From Cladopsammia gracilis (taxonomy: Eukaryota; Cnidaria; Anthozoa; Scleractinia; Dendrophylliidae), in assembly GCA_022457155.1 (NCBI GenBank), contig JAJGOT010000468.1, positions 564,001 through 628,000 on the forward strand: DNA of 64,000 bases. Direction: 5' to 3'. Below, one piece after another: positions 1 to 10,620 of the stretch. Within the stretch, counting starts at the first letter, position 1. Every line of letters starts with the position of its first letter. The position numbers and the translations under genes are program-made. Below the pieces are notes generated by a model. The model ran no database searches, was not told the origin of the DNA, and saw only the letters and a program-made list of their open reading frames with translations.

Positions 1-312
1 TGGGGACTACCACATAAAAATGACGGGGGTGCTCGTCGTACCTTTTAGGGGCCAAAATTTGTAGTTTGGCACCGCCTACGGTATGAAAATCTAAAACGAC
101 CACCGTTAGAATTATCGCGGTACCTTTTAGGGTTTTGAGCCAAAAGAATATGACAGAAATATGACATGTGTTGTTTTGAATTGGTACCTCTCAGGGGTAA
201 AACTTCTTTTGAGCCACACCCATCAAACGAGATTCTGGTACCTTTTAGGGTGCTTTTCGAAAATTTCCGACGAGAACCCCCGTCATTTTTATATGGGGGT
301 CCCCCCGGGACT
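1..312. mobile_element. Inverted-repeat element of the GGTACCTTTTAGGG family, copy 1
   Basis: The ends are inverted: an ATAAAAATGACGGGGGTG block near position 16 is mirrored by CACCCCCGTCAT-type sequence near 275-295. The interior repeats a TACCTTTTAGGG motif about four times, at roughly 40, 120, 185 (as TACCTCTCAGGGG) and 240. It is a non-coding short DNA element, and the left end may be cut by the window edge. Related copies lie just past the 3' ends of both actin genes. The ORF through it is not a gene. Confidence 0.6.
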
Positions 313-649
313 AAACTAAAAGTGGATTTCATACAAATGTAATTGTCAGCTATTCTCTTGCTGGATACATAGTCTAGTATCGCAAGGCATTGTTCTCGGC
401 TCTACTGTATTGTTCTATCACTTTTATTTGGGCGGAGGCAAATAGTTGGCGGCCTTCAAGTGAAACTGTAATCTTAAATGAACACTTTTACTTCCATCCA
501 AAAGCGGCCAAGATCGAAACAAGAAAAGAAACTTGATGACATTTTGAGAAATGTCACGAAACAAACGGCACCGAATGATGCTACTGCTTCGAGACCTTGC
601 ATTTCAGTGGTTACAATGTAAGGTTTCTGGATCAGCTATACTATAGGTA
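313..649. other. Unassigned non-coding stretch
   Basis: No convincing ORF, RNA gene or repeat was recognised here. Confidence 0.5.
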
Positions 650-915
650 GTCTCGACCGATATGTCGGTCGACTATCGGTCGATAGTCGACCGACATATC
701 GGCCGAGTGTCGACCGATAGTCGGTCGACATATCGGTCGATAGTCGGTTGCTAGTCGGCCAACTATCGGTCGATAGTTGGTCGACTATCGATAGAGTGTC
801 GGTCGACTGTCGGCCGATATGACGCTCGCATCTCGGTCGAGTATCGGTCAAATGTCGGTGGTATGTTGGTCAAGTATCGGTCAAGTGTCGGTAGTATGTC
901 GGTCAAATGTCGGTG
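650..915. repeat. Short-period tandem repeat of TCGGTCGA(C/T)A type
   Basis: About 27 degenerate copies of a roughly 10-bp motif built on TCGGTCGACTA / TCGGTCGATAG. The motif is itself nearly palindromic (CGACCG...CGGTCG), so both strands look alike. Towards the right end it decays to GTCGGTGGTATGT and GTCAAGTATCGGTC. It abuts the TTAA-flanked MITE at 926. The ORF seen across it is a by-product of the repeat. Confidence 0.85.
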
Positions 916-925
916 GTATATTTAA

Positions 926-1743
926 AGGTCAAATGAACCTAACATTTGACATATTTTCTTTTAGTCCAATATTAGTGCAATGTGTTGAAAGAGAACCAAA
1001 TAAACATATTTTGAAGTTTAAAACTAATTGGACTTGGCATAGCAGAGATATTGGAAGTTGAAAAATGAAATGTTTTGGCCTTCATAATCGTAGAGCGATC
1101 GGAAAAATTGTCGGAAAATTGTCGGAAACCAATAGTGATGTCACTATAGGCCATTTGCACGATGACGTCATTTGACTACTACTACCAGAATTCATTTCGT
1201 TTTTCCTTTCTTATTTAAATTTTGTAATCCCAGTGCGGTTTAAATAACAATAGCCCTAATTTGCACAACAAAACAAAAAACTGAAGGATTCTGGTAGTAG
1301 TAGTCAAATGACGTCATCGTGCAAATGGCCTATTGACCACCTCAAAACAGTCAAGGATTGAAGTTGAAAGTCGGTGACTGAGCGGAAAAGAATGGTGTTG
1401 TGTTCTGCGATAAACTGCAGCAACAATTGTCCATTTTCAACAGTGAAAATCTTACACGCAAGTTAGAATACTCATGTATTCGCCAGAAGAGAAGACACTG
1501 GGAACTGGGTTGGCTGGTCAATAGTGACGTCATAATCCTTACCAATCCTGCCACTTGAAGCGCGCGGCCATTTCAGAAACGTTGTCGTGAAGTCTTCGGA
1601 AATCTTCGTACTTTTAGCTATGTGACTTATTAAAGGCTCAGGAAGGCAAATTGTTGCGTAAGGGTGCTTTATTATGCTTTCTTTTAACGTTTAAATAGCT
1701 TTAAATGGATAAAAAAAAAATAAATTTTTGGTTCATTTGACCT
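926..1743 (-). mobile_element. TTAA-flanked MITE, copy 1 (contains a nested MITE)
   Basis: Termini AGGTCAAATGAACC and GGTTCATTTGACCT are inverted and flanked by TTAA on both sides (922-925 and 1744-1747), the target duplication typical of piggyBac-type elements. The same element occurs in inverse orientation at 13010-13625 without the nested insert. No transposase is encoded, so it is non-autonomous. Assignment to piggyBac rests only on the TTAA duplication. Confidence 0.8.
1147..1331. mobile_element. Nested MITE with ~45-bp terminal inverted repeats
   Basis: TAGGCCATTTGCACGATGAC at the left end is matched in inverse at the right end, and the inverted match runs on through GACTACTACTACCAGAAT for about 45 bp. 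It sits inside the TTAA MITE. The second copy of that MITE near 13430 reads straight through the corresponding site (GTCACTATTGACC), so the insertion added only the element plus 2-3 bp (AT, TA or TAT). No coding capacity. Confidence 0.88.
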
Positions 1744-1749
1744 TTAACA

Positions 1750-2743
1750 AAGATCCAACATATAGTAGAACAATTAGTATATACCTGCGGCACAAGGCAA
1801 TAGTCCTTTTTGCGCGCTCTGATTGGCTAACTCGGAGGTGAATATCCTCTGTTATTCAACCTGTTACTACTTGCGCCTACGTGCGTATCTGTTTGACCAG
1901 TGCCCGGTTAAATCTTAACTTCGGGTTAAGTTTTAATTCTGTTATTCAAAGATGACGTAAGGCTAACAGCGGGTTAAATTTAACCCTCCTTGCCAGGGCC
2001 GGGTTGTTCAAAGCGCACTTATGTCCAGAAATGCACGTAACTCGGATCTTGGGCACTTCATATTACACACAATTATTTATAATTTCCATATGACTTAATG
2101 TTTGACAGAATTGCTTGTCTTTAGGTGAGAATTAGGTCTAGGGGACACTTCATGATGTCTATCATAAAGAGCATGAATCTCATTAGCGTGCATTTCTGGA
2201 CATACCTCAAGATGTGTAGTTTTAAACTCTCTACAATTCCATAAACATTTTGGATTCGAAATCTAATTTTTAATGCTTGTGAATTTTGATATGACGTAAG
2301 TGAAAGCCAAGAATACATGTTTCTGTTGTCATAGCAACACCGTTTACCTTACATTTGTCCTTTTTTATCAGGCCATCCTCTGCCATAGCGATGCCTTGCT
2401 ATTTCTACGGTCTAGTTGAGATCCTAACCACTAGTTAATGCAATGCCACCGATTCTGCATGAGTTGGTCAATTGAACAGTGATCCGGTATCTACGCATCT
2501 ACATTCTTATCCAGTTGGGATTATTATACTATGCTAATTAGACGCGTAAGAATTCTATGCGACAATACCCCTCTACATTATGCATGCTGGGAAATGGCGA
2601 GAATTTTTGACAGGATTCGTACCTAACCCAACATACACCGTATTTCATATTTATACTAAGTCCACAGCCACTCCGACCTACCACCGAAATTTCGCGCTTG
2701 TTGTGTTCTTCAGTGGTCGCAACTTCCAAAATATGCCGTGGTA
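1750..2743. other. Unassigned non-coding stretch
   Basis: AT-rich sequence with scattered stop codons in all frames. Minor ORFs of 60-65 codons lack any family signature or splice context. Nothing further is supported. Confidence 0.45.
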
Positions 2744-3003
2744 GGTCAAGAAATTCATCCAGAGTCGAGTCCCAAGGCTACTTCGTTTCTGGACGGCCAT
2801 TTTTCCAGTTCAACGAGCAACGAGCCAAATTCGTGAACAAAGTAAACACCTAACTCGCTTCATTGAGAAAGTGGACTCTGAACTACCTTCAAGCTTAATG
2901 ATGCTCATCAGGCAGCTACTAAAGATGAAAAATGGCTGTGAACTTACCAAAAATCTTAAAAACATGATATTGGAGCCTTTATTGCAATTCAACGAAGCAA
3001 AAT
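2744..3003 (+). CDS. Possible terminal exon or pseudo-exon, unidentified
   Basis: An open frame of 86 codons follows a plausible acceptor (GTGGTAG, then GTCAAG) and ends in TGA. It has coding-like composition (charged and leucine-rich, for example RFIEKVDSELPSSLMM and KNLKNMILEPLLQF) and no ATG at its start, so if real it is a 3' exon. I do not recognise the protein and see no partner exon upstream. It may be a chance open frame or a fragment of a decayed gene. Confidence 0.25.
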
Positions 3004-5094
3004 GATAACGTCACAATGACATTTCCAGTAAACTCGAGCCTTCAGTGTTTTAGAACAGCAGCACTTTCCATGGTAACTTTAAATATGGAGTCACAAAATC
3101 CTATGGGGCGTGTGTATGTAGAAAATCTCTCAAAAACGTAAAAAATCTCAGCAGTGAAAGGGTTAAATCATCTTAGAAAATGTGACTTACTTGTTATCAG
3201 TCTGCTGAGCAAACATTACATTTACAGGATTCTCAATAACTGTTTCAACTGAACAACTGTTCCTTTTTTGTACACATGAGTAACAAGGTGGCTCATGACA
3301 AACTTGCCTCACTAAGATCTGGAAAGTGTCCCCAATTAGTACTCGCTTGCTAAATACCTTTGACACTTAAATAAAGTGTGATCTTTTTTGTATTAAAACA
3401 CTTATTGCACAGCCATAAAAATTACACGTGATATCCCTTGCAGGGGTTATGGGTTCGACCAAGAACACTGATTTATACTGCTACCCTGATGTCTCTTCCA
3501 AGAGCACAAGTGCCATGTGAAAACTTGGGGTGTGACATGGAGTTGTCCCCAACTTTTCACATGCCTCTTCCACTCTCGGAGAGGAAACAACTGCACTGCA
3601 GGCCACAGTGTTGCAAAAGGCGCTACCTCATAGAGAAAACTATAGGAAAATGCCTTTATTTGAAATCTCCATTTTTAAAATTTGCCGTCTGCATGCCCTT
3701 CTCTCACCTCCCCCCCACCGCATTACTCCCAAGGACTCATGCTAACTTTAAACCTGGCCTCCTCATAAACTCCTGAAAAAGAAATGTCTGCCTCACTAAG
3801 TAGTGTCATTTTTAATTTTGTTTAGGAAATCAGGCATAAGCTTGAATTGTGATGGTTTTATACTGGAAGGTTCCCACTGAAAGCGTTTTCTTTCTTGGAG
3901 GCCTTGATGGGTTGGTTGCTGTTTGGTGAGACGTTGTCTATGAGATGGTGGTTAGGCACATCTCTGATCCTTACTGGTCTCATTCTGATTCACTATAACA
4001 GTACACCCTTAACTAATGAGCATGCTGATGTCAAGAAAGAGTAACTGAAATGGTGCCATGGCCTGGCATCCTTATCGCACTTCCTCATATCCAGGTACGG
4101 TGGAATTTCAGGAATTTCACACAAAGGGCCATGGGAAAAATCAATTCGTCCTTCCCATGCTCCCTTGCACCCCAAAAGCTCCTGCTCCCTGCGTAGAAAA
4201 AAAATCGGCCTTCTGGGTACGAGGCAGGTTGTACTCTTCTCTGGCCACAAGCGTCAAAGGCTTCTGTTTGTGCAAGAAAGGTTATCAAGAATGAAGAGAT
4301 GATTTCATTCAGTATAGCATGTTAGACGGCATGGTATATTTTGCTGGCAGTTTTAAATTTGATCTTCTCTGAGTTAAGATCTTAGTTCTGTCAACTACTG
4401 TTTCAACTTCCAAAATGAGGATTCGAGAATTTGGCGCGGTATTTTGTTAGATTGACTTTTAACACAGGGAACATTTTGTTGTTGACGTCATGCAAGCTAA
4501 CCACAGGAAACGCAAGCATAATGTTTGCATCTTGATGATATTTCAAAGTATAAGACATTGTATGGAATTTCGAACTGAACGTTTTAAGCAATGTCTAAAA
4601 TCAAAATTGCTGAATAAAGTCAATGAAACACTTATTGGTTGATTTTTCTATCTTTATACCGTGATAGATGGACTAGAAATCGCTCAAACAGCGTAGAAAC
4701 ACAATATAAAGATAAAAAACAACAACACCAATAAGTGTAAGTTACAACGACTCAATGTTCGACCTGGGGATTGAAAGGGTTAAAAACTCCTATATAAAAG
4801 TAAACAAGTTAAACTGTATTTGCAAAGACCACCGTAACGAAATAGAAGCACCGGATCCTGTAGTAAAGGATCTAATCAGCTATAAAATAATGAATCAAAC
4901 GATTTGATAAAAAAGCAAGGCTGATAAACGGTACGGGAACGACTATATTTGTAAAATATCCAATATTTCGAAAGGCACAGCTTTTCTTCTTCAGGGTCTT
5001 ACAGATAATATTACAGATAATATTACAGATAATAAGATATGCTTCTCTATCTTTACGTGCACCGTCACGATTAGTTATTATTTAACGAGTTCAA
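3004..5094. other. Unassigned stretch with small unrecognised ORFs
   Basis: Several ORFs of 60-112 codons overlap on both strands (3438-3776, 3993-4294, 4403-4591), without recognisable domains, splice signals or codon structure. TACAGATAATAT is repeated three times in tandem near 5010. No gene can be supported. Confidence 0.45.
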
Positions 5095-5365
5095 GAGGAA
5101 TAAGTGTCGGGGGCGATTGTCGTACCCAGTTTTATGGGTCACAATTCGTGGTTTGGTACAACTAAGAGTGTTTGAATCGAAAATGTCCACTGTCAGAGTT
5201 GTTTTAATAGCTTTTAGGGTATTAAGCAAGAAATATATACTGACAGGAACAACGTTTTAGAAATAATTGATAACTCTTAGAGTTAAAAATTAATGTGAAA
5301 ACAACCCACAAAACGGTTTTCTGGTACCTTTTAGAGGACACCTTCAAACTGTCCGTCGATCACCC
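5095..5365. mobile_element. GGTACCTTTTAGGG-family element, copy 2
   Basis: Shares GTTTGGTAC, AAGAGTGTTTGAATCG and GGTACCTTTTAG blocks with the element at 14292-14550, and more distantly with 1-312. It lies about 110 bp beyond the stop codon of actin gene A. The matching copy lies at the same place behind actin gene B, so it was probably carried along in the gene duplication. Confidence 0.6.
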
Positions 5366-5373
5366 ATCTCAGT

Positions 5374-5453
5374 TTTGGGTAAGTACCCTGGGTGTGACAC
5401 ATTGTGACCCCCCCCCCCCCCCCCCTTTGAAAATCCTAGCTACGCCCCTGAAT
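5374..5453 (-). mobile_element. Fragment of a CAGGGGCGTAGCTA MITE
   Basis: On the minus strand this begins CAGGGGCGTAGCTAGGATTT, runs into a poly-G tract (5407-5426 as C) and a GTGTCACACCCAGGGTAC block. It matches the left part of the MITE at 35633-35795. The right terminus is missing. Confidence 0.6.
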
Positions 5454-5473
5454 TAGAAAGCGAAAGATGTTTA

Positions 5474-6247
5474 CTAGAAGCATTTAAGATGAACAACGGA
5501 AGGACCACTCTCGTCGTATTCTTGTTTTGAGATACACATATCTTGGGAGGTTGATAGTGAGCCAAGGATTGATCCTCCTATCCACGCAGCAAGGTTACGT
5601 TCAGCAGGAGCAATAACTCTAACTCGACGACGAAGACTTGGAGGAGCTAGGGAGGTTATTTCCTTTTTCATTCTTTCTTCTATCCCCGAGAATAAGGTTG
5701 AGCCACCAGACAGCACTATGTCATGAAGCAAGTCTGCGATCAACTCAACACCGCATTGTCTGATCGCATTAAAGGTGATCTCGTGGATTCCTGGAGTATC
5801 CGGCTTACCAATGAAGGAAGGCTTGAACAAACACTCCGGTGCACGGAATCTCTCACTTCCAACATCGACAGAGCGACCATCAGGGAGTTCATAGCTTTGG
5901 TTAATTGTGGTGTTGGAATCAGCAATACTCAGTTCGTGCTCGAAGTCCGCAGCAACGTAACACAGTTTCTCCTTAATCTTTCGCGTTGTCTCCAGCTCAG
6001 ATGTGGTGGTATATGGGTCACCCCGCTCCATCAGTAGACTTCCAAGGTACTCGGTCACGTGGCGACCAGACAGTTCAAGGCGCAGGGTGGCAAGGGGAAG
6101 AGAGTAACCTTCATATATCGGAACTGCGTGACTAACACCATCACCACTGCCAAACACAATACCAGTTGTGCGACCGGAAGAGTAAAGAGCCAACACTTCC
6201 TGTGTTGCCATATACAAAGCTGGAACAGTGAAAGTCTCGAACATAAT
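5474..6247 (-). CDS. Divergent actin, gene A, exon 3 (C-terminal two thirds)
   Basis: Encodes residues 123-379 of an actin-family protein. Actin is an ATPase that forms cytoskeletal filaments. Recognisable blocks are [72 protein letters not shown] and the [12 protein letters not shown] end. The start follows an acceptor (TTTTTGACAG, then ATTATGTTC). The phosphate loop normally reading DSGDG is GSGDG, so the aspartate equivalent to muscle D154 is glycine. The catalytic Q137 equivalent (in MATQEV) and H161 equivalent are kept. With exons 1 and 2 the protein is 379 residues, normal actin length. Family membership is certain. Whether it polymerises or hydrolyses ATP normally is open. Confidence 0.92.
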   Translation of the reverse strand: MMFETFTVPALYMATQEVLALYSSGRTTGIVFGSGDGVSHAVPIYEGYSLPLATLRLELSGRHVTEYLGSLLMERGDPYTTTSELETTRKIKEKLCYVAADFEHELSIADSNTTINQSYELPDGRSVDVGSERFRAPECLFKPSFIGKPDTPGIHEITFNAIRQCGVELIADLLHDIVLSGGSTLFSGIEERMKKEITSLAPPSLRRRVRVIAPAERNLAAWIGGSILGSLSTSQDMCISKQEYDESGPSVVHLKCF

Positions 6248-6579
6248 CTGTCAAAAAGCCAAATATATGATTTCACTGCAGTTAGAATGGTACCCCATCA
6301 GTAAACATTTGTCAGTATATAGCCAACGTGGTTTTCAGGGTATCACTTTCTTCTGTCGCCCAAGATGATACGGAAAGAAGAGAGAACCTGAAAACGAGGA
6401 TGCCATATGACTCGGCCTGACCAATCGATGAATATCGATGATCGGAAATGAATCGAACAATCGATGGTTGTTAGATAATTGATATCGATTGGTATCGGCT
6501 AATTGATGACCATTCGATAGTCACAAATAAAATTTCCTTAATTACACAGATTGTCATCGAGCTAGATATCGATATTTGC

Positions 6580-6583
<4 letters not shown>

Positions 6584-6633
<50 letters not shown>
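6584..6633. repeat. (TA)n microsatellite
   Basis: About 25 uninterrupted TA units followed by AATTATAATTATAATAAA. Shorter TA runs follow at 6740-6780 and 6985-7002. It lies directly beside the hammerhead-bearing Penelope remnant. Confidence 0.95.
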
Positions 6634-6638
<5 letters not shown>

Positions 6639-6685
6639 TAATTATAATAAATTGGTTCAAGACTTCAGAGGTAGTTCATCGTTTT

Positions 6686-6739
6686 ATTACTACAGCACTG
6701 TTTCGTATGGTCAAATGATGGCCACACTCATCAGGTAAT
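6686..6739 (-). ncRNA. Type I hammerhead ribozyme (Penelope-like remnant)
   Basis: On the minus strand: stem I ATTAC/GTAAT; core CTGATGA; stem II GTGTGG/CCATAC with an 11-nt loop; core GAAA; a three-base-pair stem III (ACA/TGT) with loop GTGC; predicted cleavage after the A preceding GTAAT. All conserved core bases are present. Very short stem III is characteristic of ribozymes in Penelope-like retroelement pseudo-LTRs. No reading frame is left next to it and its sequence differs from the ribozymes at 7121 and 9040, so it belongs to a different subfamily. Confidence 0.85.
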
Positions 6740-7120
6740 ATCTATATATATAAATCTATATATATATATATATATATTTATATATTAGATATACACCTAA
6801 TTGCAGTAACGTTGTCATAGAAAAATGAAAAATGAAAAATGCCAAATAGGAATTAACTAGCTTAATCATCATTCACAGCGACACGCGGCACGATTAAGCG
6901 TGCAGCGGCTATTAATTCCTATAGGCCTTTTTTCATTTTCCGTTTTTACATTTTTCATTTTTCTATGACAACGTTATTGCAATTAGGTATATATATATAT
7001 ATGTTTATGGAGGAAAGAAACAAATAAACTACGCTTTCATCCCGTAAAACAGTGCTCAATACATTAATGTAGAGCGAAGTATATGTTTATGGAGGAAAGA
7101 AACAAATAAACTACGCTTTC

Positions 7121-7163
7121 ATCCCGACAAGCCTGTTTCGTGGTTGCCCACTCATCAGGGGAT
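7121..7163 (-). ncRNA. Hammerhead ribozyme, inverted left pseudo-LTR
   Basis: Exact mirror of the ribozyme at 9040-9082: stem I ATCCC/GGGAT, CTGATGA, stem II GTGG-GCAA-CCAC, GAAA, stem III ACA-GGCT-TGT, cleavage after C. It lies in the inverted left copy of the element's terminus. Confidence 0.9.
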
Positions 7164-7403
7164 TCAATAAGAATATTCTTTACCATCGCTTCTTTTATTC
7201 AAAATAATTTACATAATAACAATAACAAATCTATGCGGCGCGAAGTTTAACAGTTCAGCTGTTGCGTAGAAGGGCTTTGTTTCTATGGCGGCAAGGAGAC
7301 ACGAGTTCATTACGTTTGTTAAGTGTAGAAAGTTTCGGTCGGCAAAAGACCGAAACCAAACTAAGACCACAAGCCAAACTTCGCAAACAAACCGACCTGC
7401 AGA

Positions 7404-8948
7404 CTAATCAACCCCACGAAATCCGAGATAGGCAAAGTCAGCAAAGACATCTTCGACCGTATTAACAGCAACATCACAAAAACATGCAACTTCAACCAAT
7501 GGAAAAACACCGCATCCGTAATTAATTGGTTCAAATCTGTTCAAAACCAACAACGCTCCAGCTTCATCTGCTTCGACATTGAAGAGTTCTACCCTTCCAT
7601 CAGCCAAGACCTCCTTAACAAAGCACTCGACTTCGCCTCTAACTACGACAACATCACCGCCGACGAAAGAAACATAATCCACGCTAAAAGCTCCATCCTA
7701 ATCCACAAGAACCAACCCTGGCAAAAGAAAGGCAACACGACATTCGACGTCACCATGGGAAGCTTCGACGGCGCCGAAACATGCGAACTCGTTGGAAGCT
7801 TCCTCCTATCTCAACTCCAGCACCTGAATATTAACGTAGGACTTTACCGAGACGACGGACTAGCCATTACTAACGCTTCACCCAGAGACACAGAGAACAC
7901 CAAGAAAGAAATACGCCGCATCTTTAATAATAACGGACTACGCATCACCATAGAAGCTAACAAACAAATCATTAACTTCCTAGACGTCACATTTAACCTC
8001 AACCAAAGCACCTATCAGCCCTTCACTAAACCGAACACTAAACTTTAATACGTCCACCGCGAGAGCAATCACCCGCCCATCACTGCAAAGAACATTCCCG
8101 CCGGCATCAACAAACGCCTTTCATCCCTATCTTCCGACAAAGCATCCTTTGACCAAGCCGTCCTTCCATACCAGAAGGCACTCGACGAAAGCGACTACCA
8201 ATACACGCTAAAGTATGAACCTCCAACAACAAACAGACGGAAAAACAGACAACGCAACAACATCATCTGGTATAACCCTCCATTTAGCAAAAACACCAGC
8301 ACCAACTTTGGATACAAGTTCCTCGCCCTAATAGACAAGCACTTCCCTAAAGATCACAAGCTCCGAAAAATCTTCAACCGCAACACCATAAAAATAAGTT
8401 ACAGCTGCATGAATAACGCCAAGCAGATAATTGATAACCATAATAAGCAGATTCTAAAGTCATCCACGCAAGCCAACGACGCCGCCACAGCTAACTCTAA
8501 CACCACTCAAGACAAGAAGACATGCAACTGCCGACAAAAGAACACATGCCCACTCGACGGAAACTGCCTACAATCATCAGTCATCTACCAAGCTACAGTC
8601 ACGCGCAGCGACAACAACACAACAGAAACATACATTGGACTCACGGAAAACGACTTCAAAACAAGATACCGAAACCACACCGCATCATTCCGCCACTCTA
8701 AACACAGAAACTCAACTGAACTAAGCAAGTACATCTGGACTCTCAAAGACAACAACATCGAACACTATATTTCATGGCGCATCCTGTCTTTGCATTCACC
8801 GTACGACAGCTCAAGCAAAAGATGCAACCTCTGCCTAAAGGAAAAATTTCTAATCATTTGCCGACCGAAACTTTCTACACTTAACAAACGTAATGAACTC
8901 GTGTCTTCTTGCCGCCATAGAAACAAAGCCCTTCTAGGCAACAGCTGA
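7404..8948 (+). pseudogene. Penelope-like reverse transcriptase with GIY-YIG endonuclease, one stop
   Basis: One continuous frame of about 514 codons, broken only by TAA at 8046-8048. It starts inside the RT domain (NPTKSEIGKVSKDIFDRI), so the N-terminus is missing. RT motifs: CFDIEEFYPSI, then GSFDGAETCELVG, then the catalytic YRDDG at about 7846-7860. After the stop come a cysteine cluster (CNCRQKNTCPLDGNC, residues about 372-386) and the GIY-YIG nuclease core (YQATV...TYIGLTENDFKTRYRNH). The RT copies element RNA at a nick made by the nuclease. Truncation and stop make this copy inactive by itself. Confidence 0.9.
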
Positions 8949-9039
8949 ACTTTTAAACTTCGCGCCGCATAGATTTGTTATTGTTATTATGTAAATTATT
9001 TTGAATATAAGAAGCGATGGTAAAGAATATTCTTATTGA

Positions 9040-9082
9040 ATCCCCTGATGAGTGGGCAACCACGAAACAGGCTTGTCGGGAT
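9040..9082 (+). ncRNA. Type I hammerhead ribozyme, right pseudo-LTR
   Basis: Stem I 9040-9044 (ATCCC) with 9078-9082 (GGGAT); core CTGATGA 9045-9051; stem II GTGG/CCAC closed by GCAA; core GAAA 9064-9067; stem III of three pairs (67-69 with 74-76) closed by GGCT; cleavage expected after C9077. All catalytic core positions match the consensus. In Penelope-like elements such ribozymes are thought to process element transcripts. Confidence 0.92.
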
Positions 9083-9350
9083 GAAAGCGTAGTTTATTTG
9101 TTTCTTTCCTCCATAAACATATAGATATACAATTATGTATACAATGTGCCCTCCCGTTTATTACCATAATGGCTTTATGGCAACTCCTGAACTTGGACTC
9201 GGGATGTACGGTTACACATTGTTGGATTGCATTGTGGAGACACAAGAGTGCTCAAACTGCAATCAGTGAGCGAAGCAATATGCCAATAGTGAACACCTCT
9301 TACGAGGCTCTCCACCCAATCCAAAGAGTGCTCAAACTGTATGAACAGTG

Positions 9351-9541
9351 AAAAGGCCTACCTAAAAACGGGCTAAAACCTAAAAGCAAGCCACACGCTA
9401 TCTACGAGTATTTGTTGCATTGCACTAATAGCTGCAAATATCTATATAGGTATATAGATATTTGCAGCTATTAGTGCAATGCAACAAATACTCGTAGATA
9501 GCGTGTGGCTTGCCTGTTTTTAGGTTTTAGGTAGGCCTTTT
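9351..9541. mobile_element. Near-perfect palindromic MITE, 191 bp
   Basis: AAAAGGCCTACCTAAAA at the left and its inverse at the right, continuing almost without mismatch to a centre near 9450 (CTATATAGG/TATATAG). The transcript would fold into one long hairpin. Non-coding. No clear target duplication was found. Confidence 0.85.
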
Positions 9542-10119
9542 CGCGAGAGCCTTAGCCAACAACCCCGAAAGAAACGTTACATTGCTTTTAAAATGTTACT
9601 GAGTCAAAGGTTTCCATGTCTGCGACTTCAAACTAGAAAGTCTGTGTGGCGTTTGTGGCGAGAAGAAAGAGGAAAGTGACTGAATTATGTAATAAGAATC
9701 GATCGAAATGTTAAACAATCGATGAAAAGCGATGAAAATCGATTAAAATCGATCGTGTTGAAAAAGTCACAATATTTTTTCCTCATCGATTTCCAATAGA
9801 AATCGATTAATTGGCATCGATTGTTATCGATAATCATCGATTTCATCGATTCGTCATGCCGGGCGTATACCTAGGTACTTGGTGTATCCCCGATCATAAT
9901 GTATGGTACTTCATGTATCCCTTATTGTAATGTATTTAGATATATTGCAGTGTAATTTAGGGTCGGATTACAGCATCTAGGGTTGAAGCACTGATTTTAG
10001 TATTTAGGGTTAAGCACTAATTCCAGTATTTCCAGTGTATCGAAAGGGTCAGTTCTTATATATGGTCTGGGCTGGCAGCATATTATCTTATATCCCTTAA
10101 AAATTACAATTTCCGGCAG

Positions 10120-10194
10120 CTAGTCCTCGGTGGTACAGTGGATAGTGTGCATGGAGTAGATCATACGGCCCGGGTTCGATTCCCTATTCTGCTG
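10120..10194 (+). repeat. tRNA-derived sequence (SINE head or tRNA relic)
   Basis: Contains A-box-like GGTGGTACAGTGGATAGTG and a good B box GGTTCGATTCC at the spacing of a tRNA gene. The T-stem partner (CCTAT) and acceptor stem pair poorly, so it is not a functional tRNA gene as read. It lies 430 bp from exon 2 of actin gene A, within its intron 2. Confidence 0.5.
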
Positions 10195-10620
10195 TTTTTA
10201 TCTTCTTTTTCCACTGAAATAAAGGTACATACCGGCGTATAACTACAACCGCTGACAGGCAAAAACTGAGGCTGTTCCACCTTCAGTGGCTGAGCACATT
10301 CACAATCATTCACCGACCTGCTAACGTGTTTTTAAAAAAGTTTCTAATCAATATTTCACCGGATGAGTTTTCTTTTACGGTTATCGGGCAAAAAATGAAG
10401 ATTTGCTTTCAATTGCTCTCATGACCAATATCATATGAGAATGTTGTAATAACAGTCAACTTAGATTATATTGCCCGATCGAAATATAAATATAGAAAAA
10501 CAGCAGAGAAGAAAACAAATCCAAAACATAAAAGAAAAGCAGGAAGAGGAGAAGAAAGGACGTCGAAAGGGCTCAGACGAGTAATTTAATATGTACATTG
10601 TGTAAGACGACATTTTTTAC

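Larger units (their letters stand above)
6996..9123 (+). mobile_element. Penelope-like element with inverted pseudo-LTR ends
   Basis: The right terminus (about 8858-9123) is repeated in inverse orientation at the left (about 7078-7352), and a further short piece of it lies at 6999-7045. This head-inverted, 5'-truncated arrangement is typical of Penelope-like retroelements. Each terminal copy carries a hammerhead ribozyme. Between them is one reading frame for reverse transcriptase plus GIY-YIG endonuclease, interrupted by one stop codon. The inverted left copy also includes the end of the coding region. It lies within intron 2 of actin gene A. Confidence 0.88.
6412..9865. mobile_element. ATCGAT-rich inverted-repeat pair enclosing 3.4 kb in actin A intron 2
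   Basis: GGCCTGACCAATCGATGAAT on the left (6416) is mirrored by ATTCATCGATT-type sequence ending CATGCCGG at 9845-9865. Both ends carry a cluster of degenerate ATCGAT motifs over about 150 bp. The arrangement suggests the termini of a DNA transposon into which other elements later inserted. No transposase remains. The ends could instead be two separate MITEs in opposite orientation. Confidence 0.4.

Noticed and set aside
972..1160. Minus-strand ORF shared with 13424-13636 (SFKLQNMFIW)
   Set aside because: Shared because both lie in copies of the same MITE. Frames break differently in the two copies, so no coding constraint.
3438..4294. ORFs of 62-112 codons
   Set aside because: Overlapping frames on both strands, no domain, no splice sites, no codon preference that could be seen.
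5723..6304. ORFs antisense to the actin exons (also 14601-15352)
   Set aside because: Shadow frames created by conserved actin codons on the opposite strand.
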